64,000 nucleotides of DNA, taken from assembly GCA_029298735.1 (NCBI GenBank), contig JANSLP010000001.1:62001-126000 (forward strand), in the 5' to 3' direction. The DNA comes from Ophiostoma sp. CBS 140.51 (Eukaryota; Ascomycota; Sordariomycetes; Ophiostomatales; Ophiostomataceae). The notes under the pieces are model-generated. The model searched no databases, had not been told where the DNA came from, and saw nothing but the letters and a program-made list of their open reading frames with translations. A program made the translations under genes and the position numbers. The stretch's first letter is position 1, and the number at the start of each line of letters is the position of its first letter. This document shows positions 12,319 through 23,407 of the stretch, in pieces.

Positions 12319-13902
12319 ATGGCGCAACACGGCTTCGGCCAAATGGGCGGTGGCAACGGTGCCATTGACCCCAACGACCTTGCCGGCGGCTTCGGCCAGT
12401 CATTTCAGAACAACTTCGGCTCCAACCAGAACAACCACTCGACCGGCTTCTCCAGCGGTGCCGCACTCATCTCCGACGATGATCTCTTCGATACGCTCGG
12501 CAGCCCTGGCGATACGCAATCCGGCCTCGGCGGCCACGACTTCTCCGGCATGACCAGTGTCGGTCTCGGCGGCGGCTACTCGCAAGGCATGTTTGCTCAG
12601 CATGGCCTGTCTCTCGACCAGTCACAACTCAACGGCTACTCCAACACACCAGAAGGCGACCCGATACAAAGCCCCTTTGTGAACAGCATGGGCCAGTACC
12701 GTTCTATGCATAACCCTCATGCCTTTGGTTCGCTCCAGTCGCCCGGCGGCTACACCGGCTCTCCGCTTGCTGCTTCCAACTTTACCGGTGACGATGCCAA
12801 CGAACCCAACTACATCAAATCCCGCGCCCGCCTCTCCCAGTCTATGCCGCGCAAGGCAACGACGACACGAAACCCGCTCAACTCCAAGTCCATCGGCGGC
12901 ACGTCCATTCCTACCACCTCCGTCGACTCCTTTGTTGGCTCTCCCCAGCCGATCCGCACAAATGGCTCCAACCACGAAAAGTCCAGCTCCGGCCAGTGGG
13001 CGCAGACACCAAACAGTCTTTCTTCGTTCCCCGGCTCTGGCTTTTCGTCGCCAATGCAGCCGGGTGGTCTGCACAGTGCCCAGATCAACGAACTGCTCCT
13101 CAAGGGCGGCACGTCTATGCCTGCTAAACTCGGCGCTCCGATTAACACGTCGCAAGAAGCCAAGCGGAAGAGACGTCGGGAGTCACACAACCTTGTCGAG
13201 CGCCGTCGGCGTGACAACATCAATGAGCGTATCCAGGATCTCAGCAAGCTCGTTCCCAGCCACCGGTTAGAGGACGAGAAAATAAAGAAGCTCATCTCCA
13301 CAGGCACGCCGCTCTCACCAACCCTGACGGGGATGGCGAGCCCCTCACAGGCTACGTCCGGACTTGCCGGTCCTGGTGCACGGCGGGCGGCAGGCGCCAG
13401 TGCTGGTAACATCACCACTGGTCTGCCCATTGAAGAGAAGGATAAAGGTCCCAACAAGGGCGACATCCTCAACGGTGCGGTCAGTTGGTGCCGTGACCTG
13501 ATGTGGATGTTGGACACGTACGTGTCGCGCCAAGAGGAGCTCATCGAGTACTTCAACGACCGCGGCGAGCCGATGCCGTTCACCATTAGCGATGACGAGC
13601 GCCGTCTGACTTCGGAACTGATGATTGCCATGCGCAACCCTGACGGTGCTGAGGGCGAGAAGAAGCACTTCACCTACTCGCGGACGGACGGTTCCGGCCT
13701 GCGCGTGCCCGACTACACGGACTACAAGGGTGACCCGCTTAACGGCTCTGGCCAGGTCGACTCTTTGTCGCTTATGGCGGGCAACGACGGCAGCGGCGGT
13801 ATCGTCACCCAAGATCTCGATCAAGGCGACTTCTGGGGCGACGACGACGATGGCGGCGATATGGAGCTGAAGGAGGAAGACGAGTTTATGGATCTCACAT
13901 AA
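12319..13902 (+). CDS. bHLH transcription factor (USF/MITF/Rtg3-like class)
   Basis: Single exon, 527 residues from the first in-frame ATG (12319). The frame is open upstream but without an ATG. The first 280 residues are Gly/Ser/Asn-rich with acidic patches and probably form the activation region. The basic region is at about 281-300 (ESHNLVERRRRDN); its H-E-R pattern is that of CACGTG E-box binders. Helix 1 runs to about 316 (INERIQDLSKLVP). Helix 2 starts near 377 (GPNKGDILNGAVSWCRDLMWML). Between them is a ~60-residue Ser/Pro/Gly loop, far longer than a standard HLH loop. The C-terminus is acidic. The closest named yeast relative I can suggest is Rtg3; the assignment within the class is uncertain. 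Nuclear location is inferred from the family. Confidence 0.85.
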   Translation: MAQHGFGQMGGGNGAIDPNDLAGGFGQSFQNNFGSNQNNHSTGFSSGAALISDDDLFDTLGSPGDTQSGLGGHDFSGMTSVGLGGGYSQGMFAQHGLSLDQSQLNGYSNTPEGDPIQSPFVNSMGQYRSMHNPHAFGSLQSPGGYTGSPLAASNFTGDDANEPNYIKSRARLSQSMPRKATTTRNPLNSKSIGGTSIPTTSVDSFVGSPQPIRTNGSNHEKSSSGQWAQTPNSLSSFPGSGFSSPMQPGGLHSAQINELLLKGGTSMPAKLGAPINTSQEAKRKRRRESHNLVERRRRDNINERIQDLSKLVPSHRLEDEKIKKLISTGTPLSPTLTGMASPSQATSGLAGPGARRAAGASAGNITTGLPIEEKDKGPNKGDILNGAVSWCRDLMWMLDTYVSRQEELIEYFNDRGEPMPFTISDDERRLTSELMIAMRNPDGAEGEKKHFTYSRTDGSGLRVPDYTDYKGDPLNGSGQVDSLSLMAGNDGSGGIVTQDLDQGDFWGDDDDGGDMELKEEDEFMDLT

Positions 13903-14923
13903 ACTCGACGACAATCAAGCAACGATCTTCCTCTCTTCTCCCCTTTTCTCTCCACCCCGCCGCCTCCCACTTCCATCTTCGACTTCTGTTTCACCTCTGT
14001 AATTTCCTACGATCAGATTTTTTTTGGATTACACACTATTATCGGTGTTCATTTTCTTGGGCCATTGCATTTCTCCTCCTATCCATTATGCTTCACACAT
14101 TTTTTACATCTTGAGATCCCGTTGGCACCCAGCTCCCACCTCCACTCACAAGCCCGACAATTACGATTCGCTACATGGGGGCGAGCTTTGCCAATGACAA
14201 TTTTAGTATCTCGGGTTATTTTTTTTACTATTTTTTATTCTTTTCTCCTATAATCACAACGCAACCTTTCTCTGCTTTTACTGCGCGTCTAGTTGATTGC
14301 GTTCTTGCTCGGACCATTTACCTCATTTTATTTTTCTTGCTTTTCTCCTGGTCCTTCATTCTCACCCTTTTATTCTTCCTGTTTGTTGTCCCTTTCCACC
14401 CATTTGCTATATACTTGTTGGTCGGTTTTTATACTGTCTTTTTTATTCGATTGCACGCTAAGTCGGTTTATACGTACGGACGTTTATTGCTTTTTCTGCT
14501 TTGTTACGGTGTTATCTTTTCCTGTACTTCGTTGTGGCGAGTTGTTGTCGGCTTTGCTTACGTTTATGCTTATGCTCTTACCTTTTTGCTTTTTATTCTA
14601 TTATACTCTGGACGGGTGGTTGGCCAAACGGAGTTTATCATGTTATTTAGATACACCCCATGCTCTACGTCTATTTTCTTTGCATCCCATGGTCGCTCTT
14701 AATCGGAGGAGGGTTGCACTTTAGACGCCAGTTTTCTTTATTGACACATTATTTATACCTTGCTTGTTTCCCATTCTTATTGCATTTGCGACACCTCATC
14801 TTGCAGTGATATCCATAGAGATGTGTCCTATAATCAAAACATGAAGTGTGTGGTATATTATATTCAAAAATAATTTGCACTATCAGCGCATAAGAGCTCA
14901 TAACCAAAAACAAAGCTCAAGTT
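13903..14923. other. Convergent 3' flanks of the bHLH and NPR3 genes
   Basis: T-rich plus-strand sequence (13930-14700) that I read as the long 3' UTR of the bHLH mRNA, then an A/T-rich stretch to the NPR3 stop. Open frames within it (14175-14724) are Phe/Leu/Tyr-rich translations of poly-T tracts without domain content. Confidence 0.45.
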
Positions 14924-17479
14924 TTACCAGTGCCGCACACAGAGTAGATACTCGCTCATAGAAGACAGCAGGTTCCAAACGTCCTTCCGCTTCATCTCCT
15001 CAAGCAGTGCGATCCGCTCCAGTGCTGAGCGTCCGTTAAAGTGCTTCCAGAAGACGGGCCACATCTCACCAACACGGTCGTTCCATGCCGTCGTCTCGTC
15101 CACATGGCCGTTGCCGCTTGTAGGATGACGGCTACGCGGACCACCGTGTTGTGCCACTTCCTTCTTACTAGCCGGTGGCGGTGTCGCACGGCCGGAACGT
15201 AAGTTGGCCTGGATAGCACTCAGGTACAAGCTCTCCTTGCCCGTCGGTTTGCTCGCGTCCATAATCACGTGCGGCAGGATGCCTGCGAGATGTGGTGCGC
15301 TGTTGATCGACGGGTGGCTCGTCCGCTTAGGAACCGGCTTGCGTGCATGGGCAGTGGCCCGCTCCGCCAGAGTGTGTGCCGCCTTTTCGACCATGCGTTG
15401 GCGTCGTGCTCTCTCGGCGGCGTGCTCCGCAGCGGACCGTCCGCCATACTTGGCGCGGTCGCGGTCATATCGTGCGGACGATGGCATCGAGGATATTGTG
15501 TCGGACATTTCCGACAGGCCACCAATCTCGCCAACGTCGCCGTCCTCGCTACCGCCCGAGTCTTCACCAGTTTGGTCCTGCTGCTGCTGCGCCTTTTCTC
15601 CGTGGAGGTCGCTGCTACTCATGCCGCGGGATAGGCGTGAAGACTGCAGATCGTCCTTATCGCTGTCTCTCTTCTTCCGCTGCTGTTTTTGTTTGATGCG
15701 TGCAAGGTCTTCTGCCTCCAGGTCGTACTCGACTTGGTATTGAATTTCGGGCCAGACAACAACATAAGCAAATGTGCACAGCTGGCACACCCAGCCACCA
15801 CGAATCAGCCAGGCCAATATCCGCAAGTATGCTGGCCGCAGGTTTTTGGTTGGGCAGAATGACTTATATGGTCGAGGCGCCGACGACAGGCCAGCAAGCA
15901 GGTCTGGTAATGGTGGCGCAAAGGGGAATGTATCTGCAAAGACAGCGGCGGCACGGGCTAGGTGGTCAATATCGCAATTTGGCGACAAAACATACACATC
16001 TCTAGCGTGTATAGGCGGCACCGCCATTGCCCTCCGCCAGTAGATAAAGTGCTGTGCATAGGCGCGCACTTGTTGGACGGTGAGCATTGTGTCTGGAAGT
16101 TGAGAGACTTGATAGAACCTAAATGTTGGTATTAGCATATGTAACAAGAAAACGGACGCACTGGATGTTTGAAACATACGATAATGTCGGCTTAGATGCC
16201 TTGACGAGTTCGATCATGGCTGCGGCAGCTTTGTCTCCCCTAGCTTGCAGCTCTGCAATAATCTTCTTCTCGTCGTCGTCGGTAAGGAGCAGGGCGAAGC
16301 ATTTGTCGAAAGCCGACACACCACCCAGTGTATCATATTGTGAGATGTTGTTGGCTGTTGTAAGCCAGAGATTCCTTGCGGCCTCACTCGCCTGCGGCTG
16401 AATATCGCTGACGTAAAAGGGCATTGGAATCTGGACAGAGTGTCCGACGGACCCTTTGCCTAAGCTCAGCTCGAGGACTGCAATCCGGTTGCGGCACACA
16501 GCCTCGTAGATGTCCCGCATAGATGCTGCCAGTGTTGATACTGCCAGGATCTCCTTCCACAGAACGCTCATCTTTGTCCCTATATGACAATTAGTAAATG
16601 ACTTTGAAAAAGGCGAGAGTGGTCTTTCGTACTGTTTTCTCTTGCCCGATCTTTAAGCTGAATCATCTTCTTGCACTCCTGCCAGATGAAATCCCCACTC
16701 TCCTGGCAGTACTTGTACACCTTGTTGACTTCCCGCACGATGTGTGTGTACATGGTGTCGAGCAATTCGTTTGCTTCGTGCCGTTTGGGACTCATGATGA
16801 ATACCAGGCTAAACATGGTCATCGAGCTGACTTTGTCTTCCTTATCTTTATCTTTTTCGTCAGCTACGGTGGCGGCAACAGGTGCCGATACATCGCCGTC
16901 GCGGCCTGCTGTAACATCGTCCGAGCCGCGCCCCCATTCAGATGATGATGTCGCGTTTGCTCTGGTTTTTGCTTTTCCGTCGTTCTTGTCGTTCTTGTCC
17001 TTTTTATTTCGTTTGCGTGCCCAGACGCCGCTGCTAGGGACGTGCACTGGGTACGAGATGTACGTCACCGAGTCGAGCGAGATCTGGAAGCGCTTCTTGT
17101 GGAACGCACGCGGCGGCGTCAGAATACCCTCAAGGGCTTTGCTCGGCAGGCCGACAACGTATTCCCAGGGCACAAACTGCGTGCCATTGTCGGCGACGAG
17201 GTGGTCGTCGTGGTTCCAGCGGGCCAGCTCGCCCGCATTGGGCATAAAGTCGCGGGACCCGCCGAGCGTGGATCGGGGGTCTGGCTGCACTGTCTCGACA
17301 AAGATGTCGTCATCGTCAACCTCGTCATTGTCGAACTCTTTGCGATGCTGCGAGTCTTGTGGCGGGACGATACGGCTGGGATAATGAAAGACGAATCGCG
17401 GTCCGTCTCGGTTTCGATTGACCACAAGAGCCACGCCCAAGAAATTGGACGTGTCCGGAAGAGCAATTGGCAAAGCCAT
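14924..17479 (-). CDS. Npr3, GATOR1/SEACIT subunit (nitrogen permease regulator 3)
   Basis: Three exons, 17479-16633, 16579-16180 and 16118-14924, give 813 residues. Donors are GTACGA and GTATGT, acceptors TAG, and phases 1 and 2 match. The N-terminus (FLGVALVVNRNRDGPRFVFH, then HYPSRIVPP) and the segment FSLVFIMSP are hallmarks of the Npr3 family. The middle is acidic and low-complexity with Lys-rich linkers. The C-terminal half contains LRPAYLRILAWLIRGGWVCQ and ends in a winged-helix-like stretch. Npr3 pairs with Npr2 in SEACIT (GATOR1), which inhibits TORC1 at the vacuole through the Rag/Gtr GTPases when amino acids or nitrogen are scarce. Length is usual for moulds. The first exon opens with MALPIALPDTSNFLG, and the ATG is the first in frame. 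Confidence 0.92.
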
Positions 17480-18081
17480 CGTTGATCATTTGCCTACTCG
17501 GATGCAGGACCCGTCCACTACGTATCGGTGACAGTTTGTTGCGGTTGTGAATTGGATGTCGTGAACATGAGATGAAAGCATGGGGAAGCTGTGAGGTCTG
17601 CGGGCAGCTGTTACAGGGCCCTAGCTCCAGTTAGAGGTTGCGCTACCAGCGCGTGGAAGGGCGGTGATGAATATGACTAAGCGAGTAGACTCGTAATATT
17701 GAACAACCGGCGAGCACCGACGCTCGAGGCCGTCAACACCACAAAATACTACAGAAGACAGATATTTCGGATAGATTGGACTGTTTGGTTGTATTTAATG
17801 AACATCGCGCCTTTCAATAATATATTTTTTTTTCTGGTTTTCGTTTGCGGCCCTGTATTTTATGAAATAAATCAAACTTTGGTTACTCTTCCACATAAAA
17901 CAGTACTCTTTAGTAGTTTACATTATATAAGAGAGCCGAGAGAGAAAACAGATGTCAATTGAATGATAACGCCCCATACCTCTAATAGTAGTCCTAAAAG
18001 AATAATATAAAACCTTACAGTCCTGCCTGTGCTTCTTGGAAGTGAATCCCACATCATGTTTGTCTAGTTCGTGCCCCAGGT
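17480..18081. other. Intergenic: NPR3 promoter and 3' flank of the hydrolase-phosphatase gene
   Basis: About 600 bp between two minus-strand genes. The part at 17690-18010 is A/T-rich and fits a 3' UTR with polyadenylation signals for the gene ending at 18082. The rest is upstream sequence of NPR3. I see no conserved motif. Confidence 0.4.
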
Positions 18082-20007
18082 TTAAGCGTCATCGGTCACA
18101 CCAGAATACCGCAGCGATAGTGCGTCGAGGAAGTGTGAGTGGCGGATGCCGACGGGCCGTGCTTCGGCAAACGTCTTGATGGCATCCGGCAGCTTGTAGC
18201 CGCAGCGGTCCACCAGGTAGCAGACGATAAAGTAGCCCGTGCGGTTGAAGCCGTAGTGGCAGTGCACACCAATGAGGTATCCTGTCTCTTCATCAGATGC
18301 ACTGCCTTCGCCGGAAGGTGCCTCTCCCGCTGCCTCCAGTGCTTGTTGCTTCTGCTTTTTCTGCTTGGCCCGCAGCTTATCCACAAGCGCTTCAAATACA
18401 TCGACTTCGGAGTCCGTCGGAGGGATCTTGGACACCGTAGGGAATTTGTGGTAATGAATACCACCCGCCTCCAGATCGCGGGGATCGTAGACCGGGTTGT
18501 CGTGGGAAATGTCAATAACATCCTTGACGACCTTGGCCCAGTGCTCGACAAAGATCTTGGGGCTGTGGACCTCATCAACCTGGCGTAAGGTCTTCATGGC
18601 GCGGAAGATGCCGGAAATGGGCTTTGAGACAGGCTCGACCTTGCTCCATTTCTCGAGGTTCTTCACATCCCATTTGCCCTCACGCGACAAGAAGCGCAAC
18701 TGCCAGCCGCGGTCCAACCGGCCGGTGACATGGCGTGCAAGGAAGATGGCGACAATACCCGAGATGACACCGACAGTGGCCGGGGTGTAGATCATGGCAT
18801 GACCTGCCGGGGCGGGGATGATGTGTGACTCGACAAACTTGGGCGGATGGCGCTTGAGAACGGGGATATCGATCTTGTCGGCGGCGCCCGCGGGTGTCGT
18901 CGGTGTCTCGTCATCGTCTACTGCCGATGCCGCTGGCCGTGGTAAAAAGTCCTTGTCGGCAATGTCGTCGATCCCGGATGGCTTCACAGTAGAGAGTGAG
19001 CCTGTTGTTTCCGATGCTGATGCTTTACTTGTCCCCGGCTCTGTAGTGGAAACGGCCGGTAGTATAGCAGCAGCTGTGGTCGGTATCGTTGTTTGGCCAT
19101 CAGCGTCTGCGGCAGGAGTTTCTGGGATGGCGGAAGTGGCATGCAGGAACGTGCACAGCTTCTTGGCCTCTGCCGGTGGTGTAATGTGGTCACCCTCGCC
19201 AGCGATGAGGCAGACCGGTAGCTGCAGCGATTCCCAGACGGCCTTACCAGATAAGCCGCTGACTTGTGTGCCCTCAGCATCAAACGCTGGTAAGCTGCCC
19301 CAAGCCATGCGGCGCCACACGGCAGACTTACTCTGCTTGTTGAACTTGGCCTGTAGGTTCTTTGACTCCTCGTCGGCGTTGCTGCCGACAAACCGGCGGA
19401 CACTGGCGCTGTTGGGACCACCACGAGCGTCCCATGCGCGCCACATATCGAATACCGGTGTTGGAATCCATAGCAGAGTCTTAAAAATGGTAATTTTTGT
19501 GCGGTCGTCCAGGCCAGCTGGCGGGCAGATACCGACGAGGCCCATATATGGCGAGTCCTTGCCAGACTTTCGACTAGCCAGTAGAGCAGAGAGACTGCAG
19601 CCCATGCTATGGCCGATCAGGACAACACCCTGCTCTGGCTGGCGATACTGGGTAATGACGACCTCGAGCAGCTCGACCAGCGCCTCAAACAAGTAGGCGG
19701 CCCAGTCTTTGGGCGCAAATGTAGAGCGTCCGCATCCAGGTAGGTCGATGGCGAGACAAGAGGCGCAGTTGGCAAAGCGGGTCAGGAGAGCGTCGAACTG
19801 CGAAACGGAACCGCCGAGACCGTGCACAAAGACGAGAAGCGGTAGCGGCGCCGGGTCGACGGGCATCTGGTCTTCCTGCTCATGGCGGCGGAAGAAGACG
19901 CGAACGGAGGGGTAGATGAAGTTGGCCGTCTTGACCTCGATCATGGACGAGTGCTTCTTCAGCAACGGCGGGTCGGTTTCGTGTGCATCTAGATAAGGGT
20001 TAAACAT
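18082..20007 (-). CDS. Alpha/beta hydrolase fused to a PIR1/capping-enzyme-type cysteine phosphatase
   Basis: Single exon, 641 residues. Residues ~55-410 form an alpha/beta hydrolase: oxyanion loop VHGLGG (61-66), nucleophile elbow GHSMG (Ser134), Asp273 in AGEGDH, and His403 in AGHAM. A low-complexity Thr/Ala/Asp insert (~290-375) sits before the His. Residues ~435-640 form a cysteine phosphatase with signature HCHYGFNRTG (Cys583, Arg589). Around it, VIDISHDNPVYDPRDLEAGG and TFAEARPVGI resemble the RNA 5'-triphosphatase domain of metazoan capping enzyme and PIR1/DUSP11 more than a protein phosphatase. Both active sites look intact, so I infer a bifunctional enzyme; substrates are unknown. 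Only one reading frame is involved, so the fusion does not depend on splice guesses. The hydrophobic stretch at ~411-425 could be a core helix or a membrane segment. Confidence 0.85.
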   Translation of the reverse strand: MFNPYLDAHETDPPLLKKHSSMIEVKTANFIYPSVRVFFRRHEQEDQMPVDPAPLPLLVFVHGLGGSVSQFDALLTRFANCASCLAIDLPGCGRSTFAPKDWAAYLFEALVELLEVVITQYRQPEQGVVLIGHSMGCSLSALLASRKSGKDSPYMGLVGICPPAGLDDRTKITIFKTLLWIPTPVFDMWRAWDARGGPNSASVRRFVGSNADEESKNLQAKFNKQSKSAVWRRMAWGSLPAFDAEGTQVSGLSGKAVWESLQLPVCLIAGEGDHITPPAEAKKLCTFLHATSAIPETPAADADGQTTIPTTAAAILPAVSTTEPGTSKASASETTGSLSTVKPSGIDDIADKDFLPRPAASAVDDDETPTTPAGAADKIDIPVLKRHPPKFVESHIIPAPAGHAMIYTPATVGVISGIVAIFLARHVTGRLDRGWQLRFLSREGKWDVKNLEKWSKVEPVSKPISGIFRAMKTLRQVDEVHSPKIFVEHWAKVVKDVIDISHDNPVYDPRDLEAGGIHYHKFPTVSKIPPTDSEVDVFEALVDKLRAKQKKQKQQALEAAGEAPSGEGSASDEETGYLIGVHCHYGFNRTGYFIVCYLVDRCGYKLPDAIKTFAEARPVGIRHSHFLDALSLRYSGVTDDA

Positions 20008-21127
20008 GCCGAGCGCCTAGACAACCGCAAAAAGAAAGACAGGGCTTGACAAACCATATGTAGAGGCCATTGTGAAGGGAGAGCTACGCGGCTGCGGCCA
20101 GTGACGACTGGCGCGGCCGTGCAGTGTGCGCAACTCTGAGAAGTTGTGACGTTGCGGTCGTAGACACGATCGCCGGTTGTTGTGCTGGCCTTTTATTCGG
20201 CCGTTCTTTCAAGTCGCCTTGAGGGGCGATTGAAGCAGTCGTTGTTTATAATATGAAATTAGATCCAAGGTCCGACGGTAGAGGCGAGAGAAGAAAGAAG
20301 TAAAAAAGAGTAGAAGCTTGGAGTGGATTGCGCTCTTGTGCCACTCGGAGTTGGGAGAGCTTTTGCGCTCTCAGCCACTCACAGCCGTTTGCTAGCCACT
20401 CAGAGCAGTGACATCACACACATGTGCCGGGCGTATTGGCTGTGACCTGGCTCTGTCTTTTGGGGTGGTCGCTGCGCTGGTTGTGAATGGGTTGCTCAAG
20501 CCGTGTACTGGGTGGAAATTAAAAGTTTGAATACGGTGCCCAAGGTTGCCGCGGACGTCAATTGGGCGCGACAGTCGTTTGGGTTGCTCCTACTTGTTGG
20601 GCAAGATGGTGGTTTCCTTGTTAAAAATGTCGTGCTTTAATTTTTTCTTTTGTCTTTAGCCTGCAGGCCAGACCAGGAGGCCCTGTCACTCTTTCTTTGT
20701 TGGGAGCAGAGGGCGCTGGCGTCTCATTGACCGTGGGCGGAATAAGCGCACATGTGACACACACAGCCTACGAGAGGCAAATTCAAAGCCCATACCTTTG
20801 CTTCATATTGAATGAACAACAAACTCACGAAGACAGCTTAAAATACCGGTACTGCTTCCCTTTTTTCGAGAAAAAGGTCTACATGTGCCTGGATGCCAAA
20901 GGCATGGTGTCTAGGACCTTTGACTCTTGGCAACGAATGTTACTGCCGAGACGTGATCCGGCCCAAGAAACAGGAGACACAATAACTTGATACAGGGTCT
21001 GCTATGTGAAATTCACGCCTGACGCTCTTGTTCGCTGTAAAATGGCTGGGTATATTTGTAGGAGAGATTATTCACAAGTGTGGTAGCTGAGCTGCGTAAC
21101 AGCTCATACCATGGTTTCTTCAGATAT
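20008..21127. other. Intergenic: promoter of the hydrolase-phosphatase gene and 3' flank of NDUFAF3
   Basis: About 1.1 kb without a supportable gene. It includes a small cluster of repeated 11-mers at 20340-20405 (listed separately). An open frame at 20697-20990 (+) has no ATG at its start and no recognisable domain. Confidence 0.4.
20340..20405. repeat. Three GCCACTC-type 11-mers
   Basis: GCCACTCGGAG (20340-20350), GCCACTCACAG (20374-20384) and GCCACTCAGAG (20395-20405) occur within 66 bp, about 330-400 bp upstream of the hydrolase-phosphatase ATG. Such clusters can be transcription-factor sites; no factor is recognised. Confidence 0.5.
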
Positions 21128-21898
21128 CTATTCGTTCTTCCATCCGATGGGTATTAAGGCCGCAGCCACGTCGTCAACTCCCCGTTCTGTGGCCAGCATA
21201 TTAAACTGCGATGCCGCATTTCGTGTATCCAGAACCTCAACGCGCATGCCGAGAGATGTGATGTATTTCTTCGTGCTGGGGCCCAGCGGTCGTATTTCTG
21301 GTCCAAGTCCAAGAATCAGGAGGTCTACACGAGAAAATGTTAGCAAATGTCCAAGCAGAGTTCGGGATGCCATGGATTATTTTTTATGAAGGCAGAGCGA
21401 CGCACCTGGCCGTGGCCAGACCAGACTCAACAGGTCAAAGGCGCTGGTGTCCACCTCAAACTGTCCCTTTGCGTTGACCAGACTCGTCTTCTTTCCCCAT
21501 GGCCGCCATGAGAATGCTTCGCCACCCACGAGCATTACACCGCTTCCGTCTACTGTCTGGAGGCCACTGTTGAGCTTGAATCCGTCGTCGTAGCAAATGT
21601 CGACCGATGTGGACGGAACAGGCGTGTCGCCAAAGATGTCGAGGCTGTTGAAGTCGGTGGCGCCACGCGGTGCAGATGGACGGTTGGCGGCGCCGCTCGC
21701 CTGTCGTGGTGGTGGTTGTCTCCGTGCCAATGCTGAACTGTGAAAAGATGTGCAAGGCCAGACAGCTGTCGCCCGGGGGAGAGAATGAGGTGGTGTTGGC
21801 CGTGCTGATGCTCTTGAAGCTGTCGAGGAGAGGAAGCTCTGGGTCGGGCGGCCGAGGCGGAGACCGGCGGCGCGCAATGCGCGCTGACAGCAGTTCAT
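21128..21898 (-). CDS. NDUFAF3-like mitochondrial complex I assembly factor (Mth938 fold)
   Basis: Two exons, 21898-21406 and 21324-21128, give 229 residues. The intron has a GTGCGT donor, a GCTAAC branch site and a TAG acceptor, in phase 1. The first ~80 residues are rich in Arg, Ser and Ala with no acidic residues, as in a mitochondrial presequence. Residues ~100-225 form the Mth938/DUF498 domain: GVMLVGGEAFSWRPW, then LLILGLGPEIRPLGP and the C-terminal FNMLATERGVDDVAAALIPI. In animals NDUFAF3 joins NDUFAF4 in early assembly of the Q-module of complex I in the matrix. Fungal members are assumed to do the same. Family call is strong; function in this organism is inferred. Confidence 0.9.
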
Positions 21899-22582
21899 GG
21901 TGACTGAATATATGGTTGTTTGAGAGAAATTCCTCGAAGAGACTGTGGTCGTTGTTACGAATTGGTTTGGACGTCGGCTGACGTATTGGGGATGAAGAAA
22001 ATCAGAGCCATTATTGGATGTGTCCGGACTTTACAACTCCCCACTCTCCACTCTCTGGAAAGCAACTCCCACACACTAAATCAGTCGCATGCATTCCACA
22101 GCTAAATATTATGGGTGAGCAATGGAAGTCCATGTCTGCATTGGTTTATTTTGACGAGCATTAGGACTCTTTGCGTTTGGTCTCGACATGTCGACTCTTA
22201 TATTTATTGACAATGCACATTGGTGGACAGAGTTTGCCAGGGTATCACTGCAAGCAGGAGTTGGTTTTGTGTGATTTTTTCTTTTTTTTTGAGTTACCAG
22301 AAAAAGAATAAAGGTTTTGCAGCCGTTCGAAAGAGCCGGTTTGTCTGCTGCAGAAAACAGAGCAGTCCGCATCCGTCCTGCCCAACCCCATCCTTGTAAA
22401 TGAAACACCGTGAATGTTTGAAACCATGAAGAAGTTTGCCCATGTCCTCCACTACCGGCGGCACGGCGTTTTTTCGGTGCCGGCCGTTATAGTTTTGCTC
22501 CTACTCCAGCTCCCTTCCAAAAGCGCTCTCCCCCATCCCTAAACTTTTTTTGCAAAAAACAAAAGAGATTTCGGCGTAACGC
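21899..22582. other. Intergenic: NDUFAF3 promoter and eL34 3' flank
   Basis: About 680 bp between two minus-strand genes. A/T-rich sequence near 22260-22320 fits the 3' UTR of eL34. No gene or named motif is seen. Confidence 0.4.
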
Positions 22583-23407
22583 TTATTTCTTCTTCTCGGA
22601 CGCGCTCTGCTCCTTGAGCACCTTCTTCACGATCTTCTGCTCCTCAATGAGGAAGGCGCGGACAACACGGTCCTGCACGCAGTTGGCGCATCTTGAGCCA
22701 CCGTACGCGCGCTGGACGGTCTTCTTGGGCTTCGAGATCTGGGCGTACTCGCGGGGGCGCAGGGCAGGGATCTATAGGAGCGCTTGTTAACATACATAGT
22801 TCTTGTAAGTTGGCATTAGAGAAAACGAGTTATCGATTGGAGCGAGATGTCAAAAGCGAGAGGCGGCGCAAGACATCGGATGAGGTCGGTCGGCATGTTG
22901 CTTCAAGCCCAAGAAGTTTCGAGATCAATTGTCGCTCTCCATCCGGTTGCCGTGTGTAAATGCGAATTGTTTCGTTCGTTCGTTCGTCCGTCTTGTCCGT
23001 TCCGATTTTCATTCTCGCTCAGGTCGCAACTCGTTTTCTCTCTGCTTTGCCGAGAAGATGTGTCGTCGTAGTTCACTTACGCCAGGCAGCTTGATGCCGC
23101 AGTCGCCGCACTTGGGGGCAGTGCCGCGCTTCTTGATGTGCAGGATCCGGAGCTCGCCGCCGGGGGTCTTGATGACACGGGTCCGGTTGGACGACGTGTT
23201 GTAACTATTGTGAAACCACCAGTGTCAGTTGACGCTTCTTCCTCCAATTTGTGTCTCTTTGTATATTGTTTTCTTTCTTATCGGGATCGATGAAAATGGG
23301 GGTCTCGACGCTGAGGGAAATGGCGAAAAAGAGGTTCAATCGAATGGGATCGGGTGCTTCGTTACGTACCCGTTGCGGCGACGGTAGACAACTCTGTTGT
23401 TGGCCAT
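22583..23407 (-). CDS. 60S ribosomal protein eL34
   Basis: Three exons, 23407-23370, 23204-23081 and 22771-22583, give 116 residues, the normal size for eL34. Introns of 165 and 309 nt have GTACGT and GTAAGT donors. The sequence opens MANNRVVYRRRNG and continues TRVIKTPGGELRILHIKKRG. Two Cys pairs (CGDC and CANC) form the family's zinc ribbon. The C-terminus is Lys-rich (ASEKKK). It is a structural protein of the large cytosolic subunit. The 13-codon first exon and long second intron are usual for fungal ribosomal protein genes. No C/D-box snoRNA was recognised in the introns. Confidence 0.96.

Noticed and set aside
20697..20990. 97-codon plus-strand frame
   Set aside because: Does not begin with ATG, has no domain and lies in a promoter/3' flank interval.
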